This document shows positions 7,218 through 13,974 of a stretch of 29,664 nt of DNA, piece by piece (positions within the stretch are counted from its first letter, which is position 1; each line of letters starts with the position of its first letter). The notes beneath the pieces are model-generated. The model was not told the DNA's origin. It did no database searches and saw only the letters and a program-made list of their open reading frames with translations. This DNA is from a virus: positions 1 to 29,664 of IMG/VR virus record IMGVR_UViG_3300042352_000050; one strand, written 5' to 3'. A program made the translations under genes and the position numbers.

Positions 7218-7841
7218 TTATTTATTATTTAATTCATTTACATATTGAGCATAATATTCAGAGCATGCTATTAATCTCTCTTTAATCTGTTCCTCAATGA
7301 CTGTATCTCTCTCATATCTTAACACAGTCACCCTATGGTGTGCAGGTATGTGTTTGACCTTATGAATTGATTTGTTATCCCAATCAGTGAGCAGAGTATC
7401 ATCTGTATCATACATGGTGTACACTAACTCAAATGATGGCCTATCATACAGCCACATGTATGCTCTACCCTGCCACTCATAATCTGAGTTCTCACCTTCT
7501 GATGGTGTTGCCGGGAAGGTCTCTAATGACCAGGAACTCTTGATGTCAATGATCACCTCATCAAGTAATATATCACAACACCCTGACATGAGCTCATTAG
7601 TTACTCTGATTGTGTTCTTACTGTACTTTTTAGTGAAACGAACATCATTGAGTAGATCAATACCATCCTGCTCCCAATCAGTTCCTTTGATCATTGGCTT
7701 AGTCTTAATATCTGAGCTGTATCCAAAGAAGTCCTGCTTAGCAATTTTTCTAATCTCAGACTTAGCAGTCTCAGACAATAGCTCAGACTTACTCCTGGAG
7801 TTAGTCATGAGCTTACCTAATTGTGATGGCCTCCATTTCAT
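7218..7841 (-). CDS. PD-(D/E)xK exonuclease (lambda Exo / YqaJ-like)
   Basis: The N-terminus (MKWRPSQLGKLMT) is the RxSxLG-type opening of YqaJ/lambda-exonuclease proteins. Catalytic residues are visible as Glu57 in TDWEQDG, Asp90 in GCCDILLDE and the DIK triad at 99-101 (VIIDIKSSW), followed by YEWQGRAYMWLYD (Gln124). The enzyme should resect one strand of duplex ends to give single-stranded DNA for the ERF protein encoded just upstream, with which it overlaps by 4 nt (ATGA). Length (207 aa) suits the family. Confidence 0.85.
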   Translation of the reverse strand: MKWRPSQLGKLMTNSRSKSELLSETAKSEIRKIAKQDFFGYSSDIKTKPMIKGTDWEQDGIDLLNDVRFTKKYSKNTIRVTNELMSGCCDILLDEVIIDIKSSWSLETFPATPSEGENSDYEWQGRAYMWLYDRPSFELVYTMYDTDDTLLTDWDNKSIHKVKHIPAHHRVTVLRYERDTVIEEQIKERLIACSEYYAQYVNELNNK

Positions 7842-8392
7842 AGTTGTGCCTCCTGTTCTTTGGTTAAATAGAACTTAGCTTTTAACTGATCAGTTGTGAA
7901 CTCACCTTTACTGATTGACTCAAGAGCAGCCTTGAAACGTGCATCTGACAATGACTCTTTTTTAGTCTCAGTTGGTTGCTCCTTAGATGCCTGTTGACCA
8001 TCATCATCCACTGCCTGCAATGAGAGAGCACTTTGAAGGGTGTACCTACGATAGTAGGTTATGGCAGACCCCATCTGTTGAGGTGTAATACCTTGAGGTA
8101 AGTCCATACATGACTCGAGCATTGCACCTGAGTCAATATCTACTATCTGAGTGCAGACACTGTTACCTTGGATAGGTTGAATAAGTAGCAAGCCATTCTC
8201 TAAGAGTACAGGCTCAACAGTGCTAAGGATAGCATTAAGGTCAGCGTACTTTGAGTGATGACTCATAGCGTTCTTAGTTACCTTACCAATGGCTAACTTT
8301 GCCCGGTGTAGTTTTTGGTGTAGAGTCAAGGTGTTACCTAACTCATTTAGCTCCTTGATTTTCTCAGTAGCTGTTTTGATTTCTTTTTCCAT
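7838..8392 (-). CDS. erf: ERF family single-strand annealing recombinase
   Basis: The core has the ERF signature: a KYADLNAILSTVEPVLLENG block near residues 48-67 and GITPQQMGSAITYYRRYTLQ followed by AVDDDGQ. ERF proteins anneal complementary single strands and support recombination-dependent replication or end repair. The C-terminus is a charged linker plus a short helix, probably contacting the SSB-like protein. I start at 8392, not at the in-frame ATG at 8434. The 8392 ATG has the same leader (AAAAACAGTATG) as the zinc-ribbon gene at 14860, and a promoter lies between the two candidates. It overlaps the exonuclease by 4 nt. Confidence 0.88.
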   Translation of the reverse strand: MEKEIKTATEKIKELNELGNTLTLHQKLHRAKLAIGKVTKNAMSHHSKYADLNAILSTVEPVLLENGLLLIQPIQGNSVCTQIVDIDSGAMLESCMDLPQGITPQQMGSAITYYRRYTLQSALSLQAVDDDGQQASKEQPTETKKESLSDARFKAALESISKGEFTTDQLKAKFYLTKEQEAQL

Positions 8393-8412
8393 ACTGTTTT
8401 TATTTATTGCAT

Positions 8413-8443
8413 CAAAGTTAATAAAAGATTGCATAAGTACAAA
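8413..8443 (-). promoter_or_regulatory. Host-type (Bacteroidota) promoter for the erf operon
   Basis: On the minus strand TTTG (8443-8440), a 19-nt spacer and TAACTTTG (8420-8413) match the known Bacteroidota primary promoter, TTTG then 19-21 nt then TAnnTTTG. The start codon of erf lies 20 nt further on. The -7 box and the leader end AAAAACAGTATG are shared with the promoter at 14.9 kb. Confidence 0.65.
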
Positions 8444-8452
8444 ATAAAGTTA

Positions 8453-8803
8453 TTAACATTTGTATGTTAGTTCCTTTCCAGTCAGTGCAAAGTACAGGTT
8501 TTCAAGTTGATGAACGTATTTGAGCTTCCATTGACCAAAGGCAATTTCATTATCAGCATATATCCATATATCTATACCATTTAATTGATAGTTAATACAA
8601 TTATGAAAATTGCCTTTATAAATAAACCCTAATCTAACTAACCAGAGTTCATCTATCTCCATTGCTTGATAGAAGTCATCAATCTCATCATCTAATAAGT
8701 TGCTAAGGTCTTCTAAATTGATGAGGTCACTCTTATAAGTGCCATCTCCCATCTCTATTTTGTAGGTGTTACCTAATCTAATTTCATGTGAGTCTAATGT
8801 CAT
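8453..8803 (-). CDS. Conserved flavobacterial phage protein with C-terminal YVHQLENLYFALTG motif
   Basis: The opening EIRLGNTY and the end KYVHQLENLYFALTGKELTY match a family I know from many Bacteroidota phages and prophages, whose function has not been worked out. The middle is acidic (DLSNLLDDEIDDFYQAMEID) and is followed by a short beta-rich part with a WLVRLGF motif. At 116 aa it is a little shorter than typical members. It lies between the small basic ORF and erf. No enzymatic residues are apparent. Confidence 0.75.
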   Translation of the reverse strand: MTLDSHEIRLGNTYKIEMGDGTYKSDLINLEDLSNLLDDEIDDFYQAMEIDELWLVRLGFIYKGNFHNCINYQLNGIDIWIYADNEIAFGQWKLKYVHQLENLYFALTGKELTYKC

Positions 8804-8806
8804 AAT

Positions 8807-8908
8807 TTAATCTATTTCGTTATTGATACCCTTCACAGGGTGTTTATATTTCTTTCTAAGATGTTTCAATTTTACTTTGAACTTTGGCATTTTTAGTTTG
8901 ATTCTCAT
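8807..8908 (-). CDS. Very small basic protein (33 aa)
   Basis: The ATG at 8908-8906 overlaps the TGA of the 70-aa gene (ATGA), so translation is probably coupled. The peptide is rich in Lys and Arg (MRIKLKMPKFKVKLKHLRKK) with a short neutral tail, consistent with nucleic acid or ribosome binding. No family is recognised. It fills an otherwise empty gap of about 100 nt. Confidence 0.5.
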   Translation of the reverse strand: MRIKLKMPKFKVKLKHLRKKYKHPVKGINNEID

Positions 8909-9117
8909 AGTAGTTCTATTTCTTGTTTTACCCAGTTATACCATGTTGGAATATAATTTTCACCTAAACCTAATAAACTTATTTCTTGTTTAATCAACTC
9001 ATCCACAGCTATCAATGCACATTGTTTTGACCAATAATGTCTATTAAGAATATCTGACTGCAATAAACAATACCAATAACTATCATAAATATCTTTTGCT
9101 TTCTCTCTTGCTGTCAT
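8905..9117 (-). CDS. Conserved small phage protein (70 aa, CALIAVDELI type)
   Basis: The sequence REKAKDIYDSYWY, then KQCALIAVDELIKQEI and a final WYNWVKQEIELL matches a short all-helical family widespread in flavobacterial phages. Its role is unknown. The start overlaps the VRR-NUC gene by 4 nt and its stop overlaps the next tiny ORF. Glu codons are mixed GAA/GAG. Confidence 0.72.
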   Translation of the reverse strand: MTAREKAKDIYDSYWYCLLQSDILNRHYWSKQCALIAVDELIKQEISLLGLGENYIPTWYNWVKQEIELL

Positions 9118-9593
9118 ATCCCTAATGTAAATTGTTCATACCACTCAACAAAATCATCAAATGTTCTCACAATGATATACACACCTCCTGCCCTTTCAAT
9201 GGAGGCTTGATATTCCTTTTGAACATCTGACTGTCTGTCTTTTCCATATTTTATCTCAATCTTAACTGACCGCCCTCTGATCGTGGCAGAAATATCTGCA
9301 GTTCCTTTGGTTGACTGTCCAGGTGTCCATTTGCCAGGTAACTGTTTTGTATGTGCCATGATGCCGGAACCAACCTGTATCTTTGCTCCTTCCCTGTACT
9401 GACCCTGTGAGCTTATTCTCTCAGCTTGACCGCCCATGAACTGTATCCATGCAATGACACATTTTGTCAAGGCATTAGCAGAGTTATCTGTCCAATCAGT
9501 CTTTGGTATGTATGCCTCTGGCATGTTAGGATACTTCTGTTTCAACTGCTCCATCATAAGAGCATTGAGTTTGTCTTTGTTAATTCGTTTCAT
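9114..9593 (-). CDS. VRR-NUC domain nuclease
   Basis: Residues about 95-150 show the VRR-NUC core: GTADISATIRGRSVKIEIKY with Asp100 and the EIK triplet at 113-115, then DRQSDVQKEYQ (Gln125) and AGGVYIIVRTFDDF. This PD-(D/E)xK nuclease family includes structure-specific enzymes that can cut branched DNA, so a role in resolving replication or recombination intermediates before packaging is likely. The N-terminal 90 residues are not recognised. It lies just after the primase-helicase and its small neighbour, in a replication operon, with 4-nt overlaps on both sides. Confidence 0.85.
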   Translation of the reverse strand: MKRINKDKLNALMMEQLKQKYPNMPEAYIPKTDWTDNSANALTKCVIAWIQFMGGQAERISSQGQYREGAKIQVGSGIMAHTKQLPGKWTPGQSTKGTADISATIRGRSVKIEIKYGKDRQSDVQKEYQASIERAGGVYIIVRTFDDFVEWYEQFTLGI

Positions 9594-9808
9594 GATTCCT
9601 GATAATTATTAATATTAAAATGAGAATAAAATAATAACTCAAGTGATGGACATACATTTGATAAAAAATTTTCTTTGCCAATTACCAAAGTACATTCAAT
9701 TAAAAATCTATTTTCAATCAATTTGTTTTCAATTTTCCAATAAAATTTCATTAGTTCAGAATGATTTATTCCTAAATTTTCTGCAATTTGTTTTGATGTT
9801 TTATTCAT
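9590..9808 (-). CDS. Small HTH-like protein of unknown function (72 aa)
   Basis: The first 25 residues (MNKTSKQIAENLGINHSELM) look like the start of a helix-turn-helix, as in sequences that test whether a promoter or origin is occupied. The rest (LIECTLVIGKENFLSNVCPS) is not recognised. It sits one base after the primase-helicase stop and overlaps the VRR-NUC gene by 4 nt. Seven of its eight Glu codons are GAA, unlike most of the genome, which hints at separate ancestry. Confidence 0.6.
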   Translation of the reverse strand: MNKTSKQIAENLGINHSELMKFYWKIENKLIENRFLIECTLVIGKENFLSNVCPSLELLFYSHFNINNYQES

Positions 9809-9809
9809 A

Positions 9810-12203
9810 TTAAAATGGTGTTTCTGTTTTTACTTCAATATTATCCCATACATCCTCATCTTGAGGAGGTTGTACATTATCACTCTCAAATACTATCCAT
9901 CTGATATTATTTGTTTTACCTTCAAAAATCTTATACTTATGATACTCAGCAAATACATGCAGCCATTGAGTAAATTTCTTTTTACTTAGCTTAGTATAGT
10001 CAGTGTACTCCTCAGTAAATAATCTATGCAACTCATCTTTGTACAGCCTTGTATTAAGTGGTAAATGGTCATCTTTTGACCATTCATAGAACTCAAATGA
10101 TGTCTCTTTTATAAACTTCCTTACATCAAGATTAGTGAAGTCATGAGATACAAGTCCATTCTTAAGATAGTATTGACAGCAGTTAATCATGTAACTATCA
10201 AATCTTGCCCACTCCTCCTCATTCCAATCATCAAATAACATGTGGCCAAACTCATCAAGAGGTGAACGGTGGTATCCAAAATAATCAGACATCTCTACCT
10301 CAAAATTTCTGCGTTCAAATGACCCACCTACTCCTCCGATGGTGTAATTTGTAGTGATGACTATCTTAGGTGATTTTGTAACAGGTAACTTGATAGCATC
10401 TTGACCTTTATACTCAAGAGTAATACCTTCTGTTATCAATGAGAATAGATTTTCAAAGTTAAAATGCTTTTTTACATCATCAAATACTAATAATTGAGTA
10501 TCAGTTGAAACAGTCTGATAAGGAAATGACTTAGTAAACTCAAAAGTTTTACCATCTATTGAGGATACTTTCTTAAGTTTGGCAAGAGCATTCCAAAATA
10601 AACCCTTACCACTTCCCCCATTAGGATTCTCAGAAATAGTCTGATCATTGAAAATAATTGCTTTGTTATTTGCTGAGGTCTTATAAGAATGCATCAAGTA
10701 TCCTATCACTGACTTAAAGCTATTGTATTTTGCTGAGTCCTTACCACTAATGAGCCATAAAAAAGTTCTAAATTCTGATTTATGATGATCACATTTTTTA
10801 TATTCTCTATCAACTATCTGTTTTTTCCATACATATCCATTCAAATCAATGTACTCATGCTCTTTAATTCCTTGCTTTGTAATCTCAATACAGCTGTTTC
10901 TATAGTATAAGTAACACTTATCAGCAGTATCCTCAAGCATATCAACTTCTGAGCTATCAAGCATGGATAAAAATTCAGATGTGAAATACTTTGAACTACC
11001 TGCCATCAAGTCATAAGGTTGAAATCCTATCTCTTCTCTGGATAAAAGAGAGCTAAGAGTAAAATCTTTTATTCTCTTCTCATTTGTCTCTTCAATTAGA
11101 TTCTGCTCTTTGCGAATAAAGGTGTAAGTATTACTGTCAGTTGGAAAGTACTTAAAAAAGTTGTTTTGTTGTAGCCAAAATTTAAACTGATGGATGCTAA
11201 GTTGTATTTTATTTTGCTTTGTGTAAGTCCAAAAGTCATCAATGTTACCTGTATCTTTTATAGAGTCAACACACTTCTCAATCTCATCTTGAGAGAACTC
11301 AGGCAATGACTTAACTATATCAGATGTTTTTTTACCTGCTCTTATTTGTTTCTCAATCTTTTCTTTTGAGATAGCATCCTCAAAAAACTTAGTGCCAAAC
11401 TGTGAGCTTTTAGAATAGGCACTTTTAATTATTTTAAGTATCTCCTTATCCTTACCTCCCTCATCAAATTTAAGTAACACATTCTCACACTCAGATTTAT
11501 TGATGCCATAATCATTAAAAGCAGAGGCCAGGATAAAAAGATTATTATTCTTAGCTCCTGCCACCATGCCATACTTTTTATCCCACCATTTTAGTAAGTT
11601 TTCTATTATTCTATTATCTGACTTAATGGGTATTGTAACATCTGAGCTACCAATATCATCAAGGTCAGGCTCTTCAATCTGAGTCCATTCTAATGAGTTT
11701 ACATTGAGGTATAACTCTGGATCATAAGACTCAAAACAAAATCTATCAATATTACTTCCTGTATTATCCCAATACTCTGAGTCAAAGTATGACCTTAATG
11801 AGTCAAAATATCCTTTGAAGTTACCTTCCTTTGGTATCTTAACAAGAGCTTTTACTCCCTTCCCAGATGGTGATATCCATGCAGAGAATATATAGTTATC
11901 TTTTATTAACTCATCTTTGAATTGCTTAGCCTCATCTTTATAAGCCATGTCATCAAAGTCCAAAACTATCAATCCTGACCTTTGATTGAGCCCTGATATT
12001 TTTCTATGAGTAAATGTGCCATTGAAACACACTCCAGGAAGTTCATTCTTATAAGGTTTTTGCTCATCCTTTGTAGCAAATGACCTTACTTTGTCAACTA
12101 ATTCTTTTGATTTTCCTTCCTTGATTCTTTGGAGGCAATATAAAACATCCTTATTATAAGGGGTGGTGGTATCAGTTACCTTTTTAAATATAGATACAAT
12201 CAT
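9810..12203 (-). CDS. Primase-helicase: BT4734-like N-terminal domain plus SF3-like helicase
   Basis: This is the main replication enzyme (797 aa). Residues about 1-165 form a BT4734-like/VirE N-terminal domain with GLIVLDFDD (77-85) and SPSGKGVKAL (111-120), the acidic and glycine-rich motifs of primase-like folds. A linker and helical region (about 195-330) follow. A helicase domain (about 500-680) has Walker A NGGSGKG (528-534), Walker B LLVFDD (571-576), the sensor ITTNY (616-620) and paired Arg near 631-632. A C-terminal winged-helix-like part ends the protein. It should unwind and prime DNA at the adjacent origin-like region. Two copies of a 14-bp repeat directly precede its start codon. 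Confidence 0.88.
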   Translation of the reverse strand: MIVSIFKKVTDTTTPYNKDVLYCLQRIKEGKSKELVDKVRSFATKDEQKPYKNELPGVCFNGTFTHRKISGLNQRSGLIVLDFDDMAYKDEAKQFKDELIKDNYIFSAWISPSGKGVKALVKIPKEGNFKGYFDSLRSYFDSEYWDNTGSNIDRFCFESYDPELYLNVNSLEWTQIEEPDLDDIGSSDVTIPIKSDNRIIENLLKWWDKKYGMVAGAKNNNLFILASAFNDYGINKSECENVLLKFDEGGKDKEILKIIKSAYSKSSQFGTKFFEDAISKEKIEKQIRAGKKTSDIVKSLPEFSQDEIEKCVDSIKDTGNIDDFWTYTKQNKIQLSIHQFKFWLQQNNFFKYFPTDSNTYTFIRKEQNLIEETNEKRIKDFTLSSLLSREEIGFQPYDLMAGSSKYFTSEFLSMLDSSEVDMLEDTADKCYLYYRNSCIEITKQGIKEHEYIDLNGYVWKKQIVDREYKKCDHHKSEFRTFLWLISGKDSAKYNSFKSVIGYLMHSYKTSANNKAIIFNDQTISENPNGGSGKGLFWNALAKLKKVSSIDGKTFEFTKSFPYQTVSTDTQLLVFDDVKKHFNFENLFSLITEGITLEYKGQDAIKLPVTKSPKIVITTNYTIGGVGGSFERRNFEVEMSDYFGYHRSPLDEFGHMLFDDWNEEEWARFDSYMINCCQYYLKNGLVSHDFTNLDVRKFIKETSFEFYEWSKDDHLPLNTRLYKDELHRLFTEEYTDYTKLSKKKFTQWLHVFAEYHKYKIFEGKTNNIRWIVFESDNVQPPQDEDVWDNIEVKTETPF

Positions 12204-12231
12204 ATTAATCTCGTTTTATTAATCTCGTTTT
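12204..12231. repeat. Tandem 14-bp repeat at the primase-helicase start
   Basis: ATTAATCTCGTTTT occurs twice head to tail (12204-12217 and 12218-12231), abutting the start codon at 12203. A short inverted copy of its core (AACGAGA) is at 12251-12257. The position fits an operator controlling the primase-helicase or part of the origin. Confidence 0.75.
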
Positions 12232-12296
12232 AAAAAAATAGGGGGAAAGGAACGAGAACAAACCTTTTACTGGGCAGCTAACCGCAAACCCCTGTA

Positions 12297-12330
12297 CAAA
12301 ATTAAAAATAAATTCCATAAATATGACAAA
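12297..12330 (-). promoter_or_regulatory. Possible host-type promoter for the primase-helicase operon
   Basis: On the minus strand TAATTTTG (12304-12297) fits TAnnTTTG, and a TTTG lies at 12330-12327, separated by 22 nt, slightly beyond the usual 19-21. The second match TAGATTTG (12334-12327) overlaps the TTTG and lacks its own upstream box. The transcript would have a leader of about 85 nt that runs through the tandem 14-mers. Confidence 0.4.
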
Positions 12331-12345
12331 TCTATAAAATTTTTT

Positions 12346-12369
12346 ATTTGTACCTATATTTGTACCTAT
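12346..12369. repeat. Tandem 12-bp iteron-like repeat
   Basis: ATTTGTACCTAT occurs twice without spacing (12346-12357 and 12358-12369). Related GTACCT sequences occur inverted at 12405-12410 and direct at 12511-12516. Read on the minus strand as TAGGTACAAATA it resembles binding repeats of origin proteins. Confidence 0.65.
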
Positions 12370-12526
12370 TAAAATCCTTTATTTATAAGGTTTTCATTAA
12401 AATTAGGTACACAAATACACTTTATTTTGCTATTTTATAGATGTTGAAAAAAAATATTTCTTTAAAAAAAATAATATATAAGGGATATACATGAGAAAAT
12501 GTGTACTTAAGTACCTAAATAGGCAC

Positions 12527-12557
12527 AAAAAAACCCTTCCAGCAGTGCCAGAAGGGT
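12527..12557 (-). terminator. Rho-independent terminator after the first early operon
   Basis: On the minus strand a 7-bp stem (ACCCTTC with its partner at 12539-12533) encloses an 11-nt loop that can pair further. It is followed by seven T residues (12533-12527). It lies just past the DnaA-domain gene and would keep early transcription out of the origin-like region. Confidence 0.8.
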
Positions 12558-12587
12558 CAAACAAATAATTAATCAAAACAGTATGGA

Positions 12588-12956
12588 CTACAAATTTAAT
12601 TCTTTGTAGAGATTATTCTTAATTCTGAACTTAATTTTTCGTAATTGTTTTAAACAAAAACAGTTCATCACGTCATCAACAAGGTTATGATCTTCATTAT
12701 AATTCTCAAAGATCAACATGAGCTCCTCAATATAGTCAAGGTATATTTTATCCTTAATTGAGATTAGATCATGGTGAGTTTTAAGTCCATGTATCACACT
12801 TGCATGATCTCTGTTAAACATTGCCGCTATCTCATACAGTGTAAGTCCTTCCTCTCTAAGTAGGTTGTAAAGATAGAAACGTTTGTAAGTGTAGTGTCTA
12901 TATCTGTGTCGTGCTTTGAGGTTGTTATCCTCAATGTATTGTATTATGTCAGTCAT
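12588..12956 (-). CDS. DnaA domain IV-like DNA-binding protein
   Basis: Residues about 36-60 read LTLYEIAAMFNRDHASVIHG, matching the signature of the DnaA C-terminal domain, in which RDHxxVxH forms the DnaA-box recognition helix. The AAA+ ATPase part of DnaA is absent: the whole protein is 122 aa with an ordinary N-terminal helix region and an unrecognised C-terminus. It probably binds a DNA repeat, either at the phage origin just downstream (12.2-12.5 kb) or at host DnaA boxes. It is the last gene of the first early operon, ahead of a terminator, and starts with ATGA coupling to the small membrane ORF. Confidence 0.75.
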   Translation of the reverse strand: MTDIIQYIEDNNLKARHRYRHYTYKRFYLYNLLREEGLTLYEIAAMFNRDHASVIHGLKTHHDLISIKDKIYLDYIEELMLIFENYNEDHNLVDDVMNCFCLKQLRKIKFRIKNNLYKELNL

Positions 12957-13048
12957 TTTTCGTTAAAGTAATTATAAATTAATCCTATTCCAATTATTAA
13001 AAATCCCATTGCAAAAGTAAATATTGCCATTTTTGCCTCCTCAGCCAT
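12953..13048 (-). CDS. Single-helix membrane peptide (31 aa)
   Basis: The ATG at 13048-13046 overlaps the 3' end of the preceding gene by 8 nt, and the TGA overlaps the next ATG (ATGA). The peptide starts MAEEAK and then has one hydrophobic helix (AIFTFAMGFLIIGIGLIY) with a charged end (NYFNEK). Function is unknown. It may act on the host membrane early in infection. The tight overlaps on both sides argue for a real gene. Confidence 0.55.
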   Translation of the reverse strand: MAEEAKMAIFTFAMGFLIIGIGLIYNYFNEK

Positions 13049-13307
13049 TGTTCACCTCCTCTACTTTATAACCCCATTGCAGGAATTGTTCTAATGAGTC
13101 ACGCTCTTCATTAGGATACTTAGGATCAAATAGACATCCATTAGCATCCATAAGGCAATACCACCATGTGCCACCTTCCTCTTCAACTGTATCCTCAAGC
13201 CATACTCTATATTGTTTCATTCTATTCTGATTTAAAGGTTTTATATTTTCTTGATTGTAAAATACGTCTGCTAATTGCTGACCTACTTCAAATAAATACT
13301 TTTTCAT
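13041..13307 (-). CDS. Small protein with duplicated start region (88 aa, or 59 aa from an internal start)
   Basis: The main domain is the last 59 residues (MKQYRVWLEDTVEEEGGTWW and a WYCLMDANGCLFDPKYP segment), a compact acidic fold that I do not recognise. The frame also has an earlier ATG at 13307, one base after the stop of the preceding gene. The region around that ATG is repeated 87 bp later around the internal ATG at 13220. So either ATG could start the protein, and the first 29 codons may be an insertion produced by the duplication. It overlaps the 31-aa gene by 8 nt. Confidence 0.65.
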   Translation of the reverse strand: MKKYLFEVGQQLADVFYNQENIKPLNQNRMKQYRVWLEDTVEEEGGTWWYCLMDANGCLFDPKYPNEERDSLEQFLQWGYKVEEVNNG

Positions 13308-13327
13308 TCTATTCTGATTTAAATGTT
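13215..13327. repeat. Direct repeat pair of 26 bp (one mismatch) at two start codons
   Basis: The block reads, on the minus strand, TTTAAATCAGAATAGAATG plus AAA. Copy one is at 13215-13240 and copy two at 13302-13327, with a single mismatch. Each covers an ATG, and the upstream copy also covers the stop codon of the 134-aa gene. The copies are 87 bp apart, exactly 29 codons. Confidence 0.8.
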
Positions 13328-13713
13328 TCTTTGTAGTATTGTTCAAATGATTCACAAGTTACTGCTATATTCCATAATTCAATCATCTGCTCCCTCTCCA
13401 TTTCTTTGGCTTTATTAACTATATCATTTAATCCATTTGGAGTTAAAGGCATCCACCTGTTAATGGTAAATATTTCATAAACAAACCATTCTACTGCTGT
13501 CTGTTTCATTAAACCTATATCCTTCAAATACTGCTCATGTTTCTCTGGAGTATCTAATCCCTCTGGCATTCCATACTTATCCATTCCTATTGCTATGCGA
13601 ATAGCTCCTCTAATGACTGAGTCTGGGTGTATTGAGTTACCATTTTGCAGCATTACCTCTATACTTTCAAGTAGCTGTAGCATTTCTAAGTTTTGTTTTT
13701 TAAGTTCTTTCAT
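13309..13713 (-). CDS. Conserved phage protein (134 aa, QTAVEWFVYEI type)
   Basis: The C-terminal half contains QTAVEWFVYEIFTINRWMPL, then DIVNKAKEMEREQMIELWNI and SFEQYYKETF, a recurring helical pattern in Bacteroidota phage proteins of unknown role. The N-terminus is a coiled helix (KKQNLEMLQLLESIEVMLQN). No catalytic or metal-binding residues stand out. It lies within the first early operon. Its stop is one base before the next candidate ATG. Confidence 0.7.
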   Translation of the reverse strand: MKELKKQNLEMLQLLESIEVMLQNGNSIHPDSVIRGAIRIAIGMDKYGMPEGLDTPEKHEQYLKDIGLMKQTAVEWFVYEIFTINRWMPLTPNGLNDIVNKAKEMEREQMIELWNIAVTCESFEQYYKETFKSE

Positions 13714-13714
13714 G

Positions 13715-13786
13715 TTAACTAAATTTAGTTGTGTAATAAAGTGCTTTTAATGCTAATACTAATCTTATGGGGTTTCTAACTATCAT
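13715..13786 (-). CDS. Possible tiny ORF (23 aa)
   Basis: The ATG at 13786-13784 overlaps the TGA of the HTH gene (ATGA). The product would be MIVRNPIRLVLALKALYYTT plus three residues, basic and hydrophobic. It may be a leader-like peptide or chance. Only the coupled overlap and the fit into the gap before the 134-aa gene support it. Confidence 0.3.
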   Translation of the reverse strand: MIVRNPIRLVLALKALYYTTKFS

Positions 13787-13974
13787 TTTTCTATTCTTAT
13801 TTTATTAAACTTATCTTTTATTATCTTGTATCCAAGTGATTTATATAGACTTAGATATCTATATACTGTCCTTTCAGTAACATTGAGATATCTTGCTATG
13901 GTATGGATGTTCCTGGACTTACTTTGGAGGAGCTCCATGAGTCGGATGCACCTGTACATTTTGTATTGGTTCAT
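13783..13974 (-). CDS. HTH transcriptional regulator (63 aa)
   Basis: Nearly the whole protein is one winged helix-turn-helix: RLMELLQSKSRNIHTIARYL, then NVTERTVYRYLSLYKSLGYK and a wing (IIKDKFNKIRIEK). It resembles the DeoR/HTH_11 DNA-binding domain but has no ligand-binding part. It may control early promoters. Its start region shares a 19-bp sequence with the start of the preceding gene. Confidence 0.78.
   Translation of the reverse strand: MNQYKMYRCIRLMELLQSKSRNIHTIARYLNVTERTVYRYLSLYKSLGYKIIKDKFNKIRIEK

Larger units (their letters stand above)
12204..12526. other. Gene-free AT-rich region, putative replication origin
   Basis: This is the only gap longer than 300 bases. It holds two tandem 14-mers (12204-12231) with an inverted half-copy AACGAGA at 12251-12257, two tandem 12-mers ATTTGTACCTAT (12346-12369), an inverted relative near 12403-12417 (TTAGGTACACAAATA), a palindrome GTACTTAAGTAC (12503-12514) followed by CTAAAT, and long A/T tracts near 12448-12480. 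A DnaA-domain-like gene lies on one side and the primase-helicase on the other. Repeats, AT-richness and context fit an origin with iterons. No canonical DnaA box (TTATCCACA) was found. Confidence 0.55.

Noticed and set aside
12355-12362. A plus-strand TATATTTG within the origin-like region as a promoter.
   Set aside because: No gene lies downstream on the plus strand and no TTTG is at the right distance; it is part of the 12-mer repeats.
12579-12606. A plus-strand AACAGTATGGAC resembling the AAAAACAGTATG start region.
   Set aside because: The frame that follows is only seven codons (MDYKFNSL) and is antisense to the DnaA-domain gene.
13200-13222. A near match to the late element, AAACAATATAGAGTATGG, at the internal start of the 88-aa gene.
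   Set aside because: It has an extra base, is part of the coding sequence (MKQYRVW), lies in an early operon and is not at an operon start.
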